DNA of 64,000 bases, from assembly GCA_001972305.1 (NCBI GenBank), contig BDDD01000322.1:124001-188000 (forward strand), in the 5' to 3' direction. The notes below the pieces were generated by a model. That model was not told the origin of the DNA. It saw nothing but the letters and a program-made list of their open reading frames with translations, and searched no databases. Below, in pieces: positions 23,291-33,190 of this stretch (the first letter of the stretch is position 1; each line of letters opens with the position of its first letter). The position numbers were made by a program, and so were the translations under genes. Origin of the DNA: Cephalotus follicularis (lineage: Eukaryota > Streptophyta > Magnoliopsida > Oxalidales > Cephalotaceae).

Positions 23291-24214
23291 GGTGTCAGGA
23301 ATGTGATACACGCCTATCAGAACAGAGCAGTGGCGCCAAATGGGTTCCATGCGAGCTAAGTGTCCTGTAAACGTGTCAATACACACCAGAGGCCTTCACC
23401 AGCTAGGTAACATGCAAGGATAGAGCCTTGCACGTGACCTAAAAGCCTGCAACCTGCAACCTGCCAGAAATTAAAGAGAAAGAACAAAAGGAAGAATGCA
23501 TGCATGAGGGAGAAAGAAATGTGCAATGAAGGGAAGGGAAACTGACGAAATTAAAGACACAAGTTGAGCCTTTATATCAACTGTGAGAGATTGAATGAGA
23601 GTGTTAGGAAACACTGAGGATAGAGGTGAACTTGCTGGAGAATTGTTGGAGCTTGCATGTGAGGAGTAGAGTGTTCAAAGAGACTTGGAAGCTTTGATTT
23701 CTCATGGTAAGTCCCTAATCCGAATCCGTTGTCATGGTTATTAGGATGATAGTTAAGTTACTGAATCTAAGTATAATAACCACTGTCGACCAGATTTAAG
23801 AGTTAACAAGTTAAATTGAGATAGAAATGATAAATGGTTCAATAAGAGTTGAATCTAGGAACTAACAGTGATAGGCTATGGTTCAAGTTATAAGTTGTTA
23901 TCATGGTTAGATAACTGAATAGACTTAATGGTGTTAATTTGTAGACCTGTAAACATGCAATCGTTTAGGCTAATTTTTGCAAATTGGAAGATTGAGTTGG
24001 TGTGAAGAGCTTGGACATTAAAGAGAAAAATCAATCCAAATTGATTTCGGGATTGCTTTAAAGGTAGGGGTTTTGACATGTTTTTGAACATATAACATGT
24101 ATAATGTGTAGTGATGATTAAAATATGATTGCATGATTGAATTGGACTGAGATTGAATGAAAATTGTGCATGCCCTGTTTTGATATTGCTCCTGGAAATT
24201 GTTAAGAACGCCAG

Positions 24215-24370
24215 AAGCGCCGACGCTTAGATTAAGACCGTCGAAGCTTTGGTGTGAAAAACGTCTGTTAAGGCTTAGAATGTCGACGCTTAAGCTTTGA
24301 TCGTACGTGTAGTGTCAACGCTTAGTCAACAACCATCGACAATTACACAGAAACTGTCGACGCTTTAGAA
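24215..24370. repeat. GTCGAC-core motif array, B LTR, inner block
   Basis: Diverged copies (GCCGACGCTTAG, CCGTCGAAGC, TGTCGACGCTTA, AGTGTCAACGCTTAG, CTGTCGACGC) with unrelated spacers. Confidence 0.68.
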
Positions 24371-25904
24371 CAGTAAGTGTAGAAATGTGTAAACTGATTG
24401 ATTGAATTGATTGTAGTTGTAAGTGTCCTTGAACTGCTATATAGTAGCTGTCTTTACTGTTTATTAATGCAATTACTACTGTTATGTACAAATTTCAAGG
24501 ATTTTATCAACTTAATGCTTTAACCATAATTAATAATTTTAAACAACGGATTTCGGACAGAAAATCTCATTGTTATACAACTGCTATTTTTCCTCGTATA
24601 GAGGTACTGTATCATTTTGTTCTCCAAGAGAACCATTGACTGAACTGTTTGTTAAACTGCCCGCTAATACCGGTAGTAACTGACCTGATCTATCATCTTT
24701 GGAGTGAAGGGTGATAGATAGGTGGTGCACAGTTGGTGCTAGGAGTTAGCAACATGTGACACCCAAACCACTGTACTGATTGATTGTACCCTTGTGTGGT
24801 ATTCTTGCATTGTACTGTCTATGGCCACTTGGCATGATTGCGTATATATTGGAATACTATATATATATGTTATTCTTTTAAACTATCATGCAAATTTACA
24901 TTTATAGATTCAATTATCATGCATTATCTTCCTACTTAGCCAAGTGAGGACAAAGACTAACCCCCTACAATTTAAGATTAAGCAAGGGCGTTCGGAAGGT
25001 GATGCTGAATCTTTTGGAGAGCTTCTTTTCTGCTTAAGGTTGTTACCTTTATGTCGTTTTGTATTTGTAATGAACGTTCACACTCCGTGTTGCTGTTTTA
25101 CTATCCTTATGTAAAAGGATAATTGCTGGTATTATATAAGCACGTAGTATGGGCTGCGTGAGGATGTTTTATAATCTGGCTTATGGAATGCTTCCGCTTA
25201 TATATTTGAATTGTTAATATTGAATACTGGATTATTACTTATTTCTGATATCACCACATATGCTTGTCTCTAAAGAAATCGAAAGGAGGGGTGTGACAGG
25301 GAGGGCCTCTTCGCGGTCTTTGAGGGTGCACTCTCCCACGGCTTAAAGGTCCCGGTGCCCTCTTTCGCCCTTTCGGTCTTAGAGACATTTCATCTCCACC
25401 CTTCTCTTCTCCAACCTCAGTCTTGGAGCTTTGTCATAGGCTTCCTAGTTAGATGACTAGAGTCCGAGGTCACTGCAACAGTGGGGCTATTTAAAGAGTT
25501 CCACGTCATCTCATCCACGCCAGGAAAGCGTGGGTATTTCTTCAAGTCTCGCCCTGGCATAAAGAAACTTCTTTTGAACCCCACCAAATCCATCAAAAAT
25601 TGGATGAGGAGATACTTCCTCATAAAGAACTTCAAGGGGTTCACCCCCCCTGTCTGGTGTGACTCTATGGGAACACCACCCCTAAATAGGAGATCCCCTT
25701 TGAAAATAGCAGAGAATGTGGACCTCGGCACACTCTTGCCCTTGGAGCCCGAGGAGGTGAACTCCACTATGGTTGAGGATCGTCTGCTCCGAGTTGGGCT
25801 GAGTGTAATTCCCATCCGAGGATCATACATGGCAGATGTCGAGGACATCTCAGTGGGTGGGGGATCCCCAAATAAATCCATGCCCCAAGAGTTGGGGGAA
25901 AACT

Positions 25905-26010
25905 GTATAAAGCTTTCATCTCCTCCAGTTCTTGTCTTCGTATTTCTTCTGTTTTCTCACTATTTATTGCTATGTTCCTGACCTTTTCACCTCTTTTTTT
26001 TTTTGTGTAG
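25905..26010 (+). other. Predicted intron 1 of the antisense gene
   Basis: GTATAAAG at the start and a T-run ending TTGTGTAG. Removing it joins AAC-T to CG-ATG, which keeps the reading frame across two different genomic frames. The match of phase on both sides is the main evidence. Confidence 0.65.
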
Positions 26011-26540
26011 CGATGGATTCTCGGCGTGGATTCGACGCTCTCTTCAACGCCACCAAGATCACCAAACCTTCGTCTGCTGAAGGATCCAAGCAGAAGGCTA
26101 CCGCGGAGGTGGCCAAGCAAAAGGAAAAGGATGATGCCGAAGGGGCTAGGCAGAGAGCGAAGGCCACTGCCGAGGGGGCTAGGCAGATGAAGAAGGCTTC
26201 TATTGCAGCCAAGGAGAAGGGAATCAAGCATCCTGCTGGGGGGCATTCCTTTGGTGCTCCTCCTAGGCCCCCAAGCAAAAAGGGGAAGCATGTGTCCGAG
26301 GTCGAGGTCAAGTCTGCTCTCGGTAGGACCTCTAATAATGCCATCATCTTGCCTCAACCTCAGGACGTGGAGAAGATGATCAAAGAGTTGGAGGTGGTGG
26401 GGAATGGGTCCACCAGCTTGGACAACCCCGGGGTCCCATTCGCTCTCACCTCCTTGTGCCTCTCTCCAGATGAGCTGAAGGAGAGGAAGGACTGGACTAA
26501 CAAGGACTTGATCCATAACTCCCTACAGAGCCATTTCACA

Positions 26541-26626
26541 GTAAGAGGGATCCTCTTCTTGTGTGCTTTCCATTCCACTTCTTTGCTTTCTTCTTTCTTC
26601 TTCTTACTTTTGTGTCTTTCTTGCAG
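26541..26626 (+). other. Predicted intron 2 of the antisense gene
   Basis: 86 bases, GTAAGAGG at the start and a long pyrimidine tract ending TTTCTTGCAG. Removing it joins QSHFT to ALNDHH in frame. Confidence 0.75.
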
Positions 26627-27243
26627 GCTCTGAATGACCATCACCTCTTGGTCAAAAAAATTTTGATCATCCTGGAGAAGTATGACAAAGCAAGGGAGGA
26701 GCTGATGGTGGAGATGGAGACCTCACGCTTAGCCAAGGCTCGGCTCGAGGAAGTCCTCAAGGCCCAGGAGTCTGCAGTGGAGGAGAAGAACAAAGCCATC
26801 ATGGAGAGGGACCATATGATAAATGACCTCTCCAAGATCGGTGACCAGTACTGGGCGCTGCAAAAGAAGCATGAAGACTCCGTCAAGAGGCAGGAGGAGC
26901 AGCGGGCTAAGGCTGTGGAGGACGCCCTGATGGAGTTCAAGTCCTCGGACGAATTCCAGAGCTTGATGGAGGCCTCCGTGGAGGATTACAAATCTTCAGA
27001 GGCCTTCGGTGATGAGGTCTTCAAGGAATTCGCCGATTACTATCGTCGGGGATTCTACACTTGCTGGAAATGGGTTAAAGCTCTTCATCCCAAGGTTCCC
27101 TTGGGCGAGGTTGCCTACTGCTCGGCTGCCAAGGCCTTCAACTATTATCATGACGGTTATGAAGCCGAAGAGGTGAAGGTCGAAGAAGCCTTAGAAGAAA
27201 GAGCTAGCCAAGGGGATGTGGGAGAGGAAGAGGAAATCCTGTT

Positions 27244-27426
27244 AGATATACTGACCCAACAAGCCATTAGATGGGTTGTCATATTATATCTTACCTTGTA
27301 TGGAACAATCTTATTCCTTATATATGATGCGTGCTAAATTTGTTATGGCTATAACACTTGTATTTTATCACATAATTGAAGTAGTTACCGCTTTAATGTC
27401 TGCCTTCTTGAAAACGGGGTGTGACA
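27244..27426 (+). repeat. Element E 5' LTR, truncated to its U5 end
   Basis: Ends GAAAACGGGGTGTGACA, matching the LTR ends of D and the solo LTR, followed by GCG and the primer-binding site. The left edge is approximate: similarity to the coding frame of the antisense gene fades around 27244. A full LTR would be about 2.7 kb. Confidence 0.65.
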
Positions 27427-27429
27427 GCG

Positions 27430-27441
27430 TGGTATCAGAGC
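27430..27441 (+). other. Element E primer-binding site
   Basis: TGGTATCAGAGC, three bases after the LTR end. The leader runs from here to the gag ATG at 27535. Confidence 0.88.
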
Positions 27442-27534
27442 ATATTCCATATATGCTTAGCTAGGATCTTTTCCTCTGCAATTAATTAATTGTTTTCCTA
27501 AAGCGACTAACCGTCATCCTTCTTATAGGAACTA

Positions 27535-28524
27535 ATGGACCGAAGGAGAACACGTGCTAGGGCTAGAGCTGTTGGAGCCGATGCCCCCGATGAAGCGAAT
27601 AATCAGCAAGGAATGAATTTTCCCTAAGATGACAGAGATCCGATGGCTCGGTTCGCAGACTATTTTCAGCAGCATATGGCCTTTAATCGGGCTAATGCGG
27701 AGGAGATGCGCCAGTACCACACGCAGGCTCGACCGCAACGTGGAGCTACCGACCACGGCCCGGGGGAGGATGGTAACCAGTTTGGGAGAGATATTGAAAA
27801 GGTCATGAGACTGAATCCACCCAGTTTCCGTGGGGAACTTGATGCAACTATTGCTGAAAGATGGCTGCAAGTCTTAGAGAAGATCTTTGAAGTGATGGAC
27901 TGTACTGATGATCAGAAGCTGAAGTTTGCTGTGTACCGCCTATGGGGTGAGGCCACTCATTGGTGGGAGATGGTTAGGGCAAAATGGGAAACACAGAAAC
28001 TGGACAGTACTTGGGACAGATTCCAGACAGAGTTCTTGGAGACTTATGTTCCGCACATTGAGCAAGAGCGACGAGAGACTGAGCTCTTGGAGTTGCGACA
28101 GGGTGAGATGACTGTGGCTGAGTATCAAGCAAGATTCATGTAGAAGGCCAGACATTCACCTTATCTGGTAGCTGACGAAGTGAAGAAGATACGGAGGTTC
28201 CTGAGAGGTTTGCGACCGGATCTTCGGTCAAGGATTAGAGCCATGGAGCTGAGGACTTTTGTGGAGGTTGCTCAGAAAGCAAGACTGTTGGAGACGATAT
28301 CCAGTGAGGACCGGGCTGAGAGAGCTCGCGTGCAGCAGAGTAAACAGAGTCCTACACAGTCCCGACCAGCATCGTCCAAATGGCAAGATGGTGGTTCTCC
28401 AACGAAGTCAGCAAAGAACAAGACTCAACAGACAGCTTCACAGGGTACTCCCAGCCAGAGGAGTAATGCTAGATCCGGAGGTTGCTATTATTGTGGTCGT
28501 ACCGGTCACCAACAGAAAGAATGC
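27535..28524 (+). pseudogene. Element E gag
   Basis: Plus strand from ATG 27535 (MDRRRTRARARAVGAD). One frame with a TAA near 27628 and a TAG at 28141-28143. Capsid domain: RFADYFQQHMA, GEDGNQFGRDIEKVMRLNPP, EATHWWEMV, TWDRFQTEF, RRETELLELRQGEMTVAEYQARF. It ends with the zinc knuckle CYYCGRTGHQQKEC, after which the sequence jumps to RNase H. It is very close to the gag of H, so the two are the same family. Confidence 0.88.
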
Positions 28525-29937
28525 CCGCTCCTATCTTGGCATTACCTGAGGGTAATGAGGGCTTTGCAGTCTACAGTGATGCATCGGGTAAGGGCTTGGG
28601 CTGTGTGTTGATGCAGTGAGGCAAAGTGATTGCATATGCCTCGAGGAAGCTTAAGCCATATGAAGAAAACTACCCGACTCATGATCTTGAACTGACAGCT
28701 ATCATTTTCGCTCTTCAGAAATGGAGGCACTATTTGTATAGAACACAGTTTGAGATCTACACTGATCATAAGAGCTTGAAGTACTTATTCAGTCAGGATG
28801 ATCTGAACATGAGGCAGCGGCGTTGGGTGGAATTCTTTAATGATTATGACTGCAGTGTACAATATCACCCTGGGAAAGCGAATGTGGTCGCTGATGCCTT
28901 GAGTCACAAGGCTATGGTTGCCAATGCGATGGTGTCACAATGGAAGATGTTGGTGGACTTCCAGAAGTGGTCTCCGTTCAATCAGTCACCCGGAGTCTTT
29001 AAGGCTAGTATGAGTGTACAACCAGCCTTGCTTGACGGAATAAAGAACGCTCAAGCACACGATCCTGAATTACAAAGGATTCGAGAGAATCTGGACTCGG
29101 AATCTGATTTTCGGATACATGCCAACGGTATACTACGGTTTCGGGACCGTGTATGTATTCCTGATGATGGATGGATCAAAAATGAGTTGTTGTATGCCGC
29201 ACATAAATCTAAGTACAGCATACATCCTGGTAGCACCAAGATGTACCAAGATATGAAGAAGAACTACTGGTGGTCAGGTATAAAGAGAGAAATTGCAGAC
29301 TATGTTGCAAGGTGTTACACCTACCAGACAGTTAAAGCTGAGCACCAGAGACCGGCGAGTTTACTACAGCCTTTACAGATTCCAGAGTGGAAGTGGGAAC
29401 ATGTTACGATGGATTTTGTTTCAGGTTTTCCTCTGACTCGGAACCGTCATAATGACGTGTGGGTTATCGTGGATAGACTCACCAAATCAACGCACTTTCT
29501 GCCTACACACGTTACAGATTCTGCGAGCAAGCTGGCTCGGTTGTATGTGAAGGAGATAGTGAGGCTACACGGAGTTCCAGTCAGCATCGTATGTGACAGA
29601 GATGCTATCTTCACTTCCAACATCTGGAAGAGATTTCAGACAGCTTTCGGGACGAAGCTGAACTTGAGTACTACCTTCCACCCTCAGACCGATGGGCAGT
29701 CTGAGCATACCATCCAGACCTTGGAGGATATGCTACGGGCTTGCGTTATTGATTTTGCTGGTAACTGGGAGGATCACATCCCTCTGATAGAGTTCTCCTA
29801 CAATAACAGCTATCATGCAGATTTTGAGAAACCGAACCATCTCGATGGTCAAGGTTCAATGGCAGTTCCACCGACCTGATGAAGCAACTTGGGAGCGTGA
29901 GGAGGATGTCCGAGAACGCTAGCCGCACTTGCTCTAG
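28525..29937 (+). pseudogene. Element E RNase H-integrase, deleted at both ends
   Basis: Starts abruptly in the RNase H region ([18 protein letters not shown]) directly after the gag knuckle, so protease and reverse transcriptase are missing. A TGA near 28617 precedes a long open stretch to 29879 covering RNase H ([10 protein letters not shown]) and integrase ([63 protein letters not shown]). In the zinc region the CxxC pair reads CYTYQ, with its second Cys changed to Tyr. At YNNSYHA near 29818 a second deletion joins integrase to the chromodomain-like tail in another frame ([25 protein letters not shown]), ending near 29937. Confidence 0.87.
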
Positions 29938-29968
29938 ATTTGTTTTAATTTCGAGGACGAAATTCCTT

Positions 29969-29982
29969 GAAGGAGGGGTGGA
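29969..29982 (+). other. Element E polypurine tract
   Basis: GAAGGAGGGGTGGA abutting TGTAACGCCCG, preceded by TTTCGAGGACGAAATTC as in B and D. Confidence 0.85.
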
Positions 29983-30150
29983 TGTAACGCCCGAGATTTT
30001 CTTGTATTGTAATTGCACAATGAAAATGTACTTTATTTGTGGAATTAATAAAATGATGGATTCTTTCGAATTTAATGATGTTTTCCCAAACTTTGATATT
30101 AAACCTATTATGTACTTAGAAGTGTGATTACTTCGTATGAACACTGGAGG

Positions 30151-30302
30151 CAGCCGACTGGCAGGAGAGACCAGCCGACTGGATGGCTGCGTGTGGAAGC
30201 AGTCGACTGGTGGGATGAACCAGCCGACTGGCCAACTGTCGAGCCACGTGGTAACGGTCTGCCAGGCGAGCAGCCGGCTGCCGGGTGTGGACAGCCGACT
30301 GG
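30151..30302. repeat. CAG(C/T)CGACTG motif array, E LTR, U3 block
   Basis: Six copies at about 30151, 30172, 30200, 30221, 30271 and 30292: CAGCCGACTG four times, CAGTCGACTG once and CAGCCGGCTG once. The start-to-start distances are 20-50 bases, with unrelated spacers. Confidence 0.9.
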
Positions 30303-31130
30303 ATCGTGCTCTGTTTTGTTTCACATGGCAGAAATCACATGCTACAACTGACATTAGAAGAGGGTGCCATCTGTGTTCCATGCAGCCGAAGGAAAGGATG
30401 TAAGGGACACCTAGGAATCATGCAAACCTCATGGGACAGAGAAAACCAGACCTGTGAGTGTGTGCATGCATGTGTTTGGGAGAGTGTGGCATTTAGTGCC
30501 ATGTGAGGAAAGCTAAGAGAGAAAGGGAGAGAAAACCCTCTGCATAAAACGTTTCACTCCTCCCTTTCGTCCTGGTACTGAGAGGACAAAGAATCAAAGA
30601 GACAGTAGAGAGAAACCACAAAGAAAGGAGGAAAAGAGAGTGTTTCACCATTGTTGAAAATTGGAGCTCGGGTTGGAGCTGTTGGGCTGTTCTTGGAGCT
30701 GCTGGACTTGGAGTTAGAGCTTCTGGGGAGCTCAGAACGTCTCTGTTGGAACACAAAGAGGTGGACTTACAGATTCCTAGCTTGGAATCAAAAGGTAGGG
30801 GAAAGATATAATGGTGCTTTGAGTTCAAAGTTACTGCATGCTTCATGAATCGAAATGCATGGTTGCATGAGTTATAACTACTGAGTTTAGAATGTGGATG
30901 CTACTGTTTCCCGTTTGTTATGCTTGCTACTGAGAATCAAATGTGATTAAGTGAATACATGTTGAACCTTAACATGGAATTGGCTTGCATGTTGAAATGT
31001 ATGTTGGACGTGTTGTTATATGGATGATATGACAACCTGTGGTTATATTCCTATCCCTGAGCTTGATTTATCTGCTTACCATGATTCGTTGGAGTAGTTA
31101 GATCGATTTGCATGCTACTGGTTCGCAGGG

Positions 31131-31398
31131 CAGCCGACTGTCGAAGGAAGACAGTCGACCACTCAATGAAACCAGTCGATTGTCAATGGAAAGTAGTCGA
31201 CTGTTCATACTTCCTCCTGCCCAGAAAATGGTGGGAAGTGTAACCTGAGTAATGATTTCGAATAAGTGTGCTGTGACAGCCGTCTATTGAAGGGTAACAG
31301 CCGACTGCCTAATGGACAGTCGACTGGTAGAAGGAACCAGCCGACTACTTGTACTGCTCGACCCAGAACAGTCGACTGGTAAGGATTCCAGCCGACTG
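31131..31398. repeat. CAG(C/T)CGACTG motif array, E LTR, inner block
   Basis: About ten copies (31131, 31152, 31173, 31194, 31277, 31298, 31318, 31338, 31370, 31389), mostly CAGCCGACTG or CAGTCGACTG, many followed by G. This is the position where D and the solo LTR have GGCGTCGACG copies. Confidence 0.9.
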
Positions 31399-31555
31399 GT
31401 TGGACTGCTGTTTGGCTTATCTCGCTTGAAATGATGCCAAACGATCACGATTCCTGCTAGGATGCATTTGAGCATTTGTATGCATTGCATATACACTGTT
31501 TACTGCCTGTTTGTGTACTGTTTGTGAATTGTTTATGATTTCTAAAGAGAAATCC

Positions 31556-32990
31556 TTGGCCAAGGTTGAGGCAGACTGGAAATTAGATTTCTGGAGAGTT
31601 TACCAAAGGTCCCGGTAATGATCAGATATTTTAGCCATTGAGGTACTATCTAGGGTTGACACATATCCTTACCCTAGACCTAAATCGGGACCAAGCATGA
31701 CAAGGGATTATAGTACACGTGAACCGACGACTTAGAAAATCTAGGGTTAATGAGGTGTATAATAAATTATGAGAAAATTAATTAGATTAATTTTTTGCAT
31801 CTGAATAATATTATATATTATTACGAAAGCATTTAAATGGTCTGGGATCATTTAGAATGGCTGAACCGAACCCTAGGGGTATTTCGGTAATTTATGAACG
31901 CCTCTCGTTTTAACCAAGATTTTAAAGGGTCCCTGCCTTATAATGATTAGATCTTCAATATGTTAGACATATTAAGTCTTGGTGTCAAATATCGGTTATG
32001 TGGATTTTGCATTTTGTGGAAACACATATGTTTGATCTTACTTAACCAATATTCGAAGGCTACATGAGATCACTAAAAGAGTTAGACTCTTAATGCTTCA
32101 CTGGCCAGACAAAGCGTCGATGTCTTTTAGAAAGTCGTCGATGCTTAAAATTTAGAAAGGAGTCGATGTCTTTTAGAAAGAATCGATGTTTTTAGTGCCA
32201 CATTGCATAGGCATCAATGTCTTTTGAAAAGGCATCGACGTCTTTGAGCAGAATGTGCAACCTGTGCACGAGCTCACTTCGTGGGCAAGTTTTCTCTCAC
32301 ATCTTCAGCCGGTTTCTCTTGATCTTACACATTTTAGAAACATGGGGATCATGGCTTCGGACTCCCAGGGAGTGAGGACCATGATCCTAGATGAATGGGA
32401 GATTGGGAGAGAAAAAGGAGGGCTAGTAATAGGCATTTTCTGCAGAAAATGAAGTGTGAAAAAGTTTGAGTTTTGCTGGGCAAGAGAGCTCGGATTTCTC
32501 TGCAGTGTGTGTTCCTTTCATCTATGATACACCAAGCAAAAGCTTATATAAGGTGGATTGATCATTGACTTCATTGGTCAATATCAATTTACTTTTCCTA
32601 AGCTAAGTGAGTGAGAGAGAGTTCATGCACTTTTTCATTGCTGGTTGGATTGCTTGTTGTTCCTGAGACTTGGAGAACATCAAAGGGAATCTACTCAAGC
32701 GTGTAGCGGCAAAGAAAGAAGGAGCCTTCACCCGCTGGTATAATTCTTGGTCCTTCTCTTCATGCCATGCTTGTGTGTCACCATAGTTTGCTATAGTGAC
32801 ACCAATTCAATTCTGTTGATGTTGTGGTATCCATGTGGTCTGTGGACATGTCATAATGGACTAGTTTTATTTTTAGGGTGTTTTTCCGCTGCCATGATTG
32901 TATGTTTTGTTTTGTTTTACACCCTTTACACCCTTGACCATTTATAGCATTGGATTCGGTTTTGTCCGTTTCCATCAAATCCAACCTACC
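31556..32990. repeat. Unassigned LTR-like debris between E and the antisense gene
   Basis: Non-coding. It contains GGGGTATTTCGGTAATTTA-type sequence near 31880, a GCGTCGATGTCTTTTAGAAAG array (32108-32250), and a TATA-like TATATAAGG near 32547 followed by a leader-like stretch. The order array, TATA, leader is that of a Tekay-type U3-R region in plus orientation, but I find neither a clean TG start nor a CA end. It separates the two halves of the antisense gene of F. Confidence 0.5.
32108..32250. repeat. GCGTCGATGTC motif array in LTR debris
   Basis: Copies with a longer shared phrase, GTCGATGTCTTTTAGAAAG, repeated about five times with decay. The motif class is that of A, B, D and H, not that of the adjoining E LTR. 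Confidence 0.8.
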
Positions 32991-33190
32991 TTTGGAGCTG
33001 TAGTAGGCCAAGGAAACGAGGCTGGAGGAGATGGGTCAGCCGTGACGACCGTTCCTCTGTCGGATCCTGCGTTGGCTTCTGCTTCATTTGCTCCCTCCTC
33101 GGATCTCATCATTCCACAACCTCCTTAGACTGGACCTTTTGTTCCTCCTCCTCCAACGGATGAATCTTCTCTTGATGCCCCTCCTATGAC
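32990..33190 (+). pseudogene. Antisense gene of F, 3' end
   Basis: Plus-strand Gly/Ser/Pro-rich frame (GQGNEAGGDGSAVTTVPL, then FVPPPPTDESS) with a stop at 33126-33128 and another about 60 bases on. It resembles the low-complexity C-terminus expected after the coiled coil at 26627-27243 and lies just past the 3' end of the pol of F, as expected for a Tat antisense gene. The link to the 5' part rests on position and composition only. Confidence 0.5.

Larger units (their letters stand above)
18407..25298 (+). mobile_element. Element B: Tekay-type Ty3/gypsy element lacking its 5' LTR
   Basis: Plus-strand element: gag (18407-about 19480), protease (about 19560-20030), reverse transcriptase-RNase H (20048-about 21420), integrase with chromodomain-like tail (to 22974), polypurine tract and 3' LTR (23016-25298). 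The 5' LTR, primer-binding site and leader are gone, replaced by a junction with the LTR of D at 18406/18407. It is the same family as A but in the opposite orientation. Confidence 0.88.
23016..25298 (+). repeat. Element B 3' LTR (2283 bp)
   Basis: Runs from TGTAATAACTG to GGGGTGTGACA. It has a likely TATA region near 23568-23578, a leader-type GGTAGGGG stretch near 24062, and two GTCGAC-core arrays (about 23165-23290 and 24215-24370). After 25298 the sequence changes abruptly to the antisense gene of F. The few short frames inside are not genes. Confidence 0.85.
25299..27243 (+). pseudogene. Antisense gene of Tat element F: putative gypsy-type transposon domain plus coiled coil (5' part)
   Basis: Plus-strand spliced gene lying antisense to the gag-pol of F. 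Exon 1 (to 25904) begins at the B junction with EGLFAVFEGALSHGLKVP and carries the N-terminal domain seen in plant proteins annotated as putative gypsy-type transposon (Transposase_28 family). A TGA at 25454-25456 breaks it. Intron 25905-26010 (GT...AG, pyrimidine-rich end) joins phase 1 to exon 2 (26011-26540), which is rich in Ala-Lys-Glu repeats. Intron 26541-26626 (GTAAGA...TTGCAG) joins phase 0 to exon 3 (26627-27243), a long charged coiled coil followed by an acidic tail (GDVGEEEEIL). The function is unknown. The start was lost at B and the end is separated by element E. Confidence 0.72.
29983..31555 (+). repeat. Element E 3' LTR, truncated
   Basis: Starts TGTAACGCCCGAGATTTTC. Its first 150 bases align with the U3 of D (shared GGAATTAATAAAATGATGGA). 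It includes the leader-type GGTAGGGGAAAG near 30793 and a TGTATGCATTGCATATACAC stretch near 31476, both shared with D. The similarity ends near 31555. Unlike all other Tekay LTRs here it carries CAGTCGACTG-type arrays (30151-30302 and 31131-31398) in place of GCGTCGACGC. The frames inside are not genes. Confidence 0.82.

Noticed and set aside
22916-23386. A 156-codon minus-strand frame over the end of the B pol and its LTR
   Set aside because: It crosses the polypurine tract and LTR boundary and mirrors the chromodomain-like tail of B.
25767-26516. A 249-codon minus-strand frame opposite the antisense gene of F
   Set aside because: It crosses a predicted intron boundary and has a biased Leu/Arg/Gly composition; the plus strand explains the region better.
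30124-30506. Cys/Trp-rich plus-strand frames in the E LTR, possibly small peptides
   Set aside because: The repetitive residues come from the CAGCCGACTGG motif copies read in three frames.
30151-31398. Regularly spaced short repeats that look like a CRISPR array (CAGCCGACTG with unique spacers)
   Set aside because: The repeats are only ten bases, degenerate, unevenly spaced, lie inside a plant LTR next to a polypurine tract, and have no cas genes nearby. The genome is eukaryotic.
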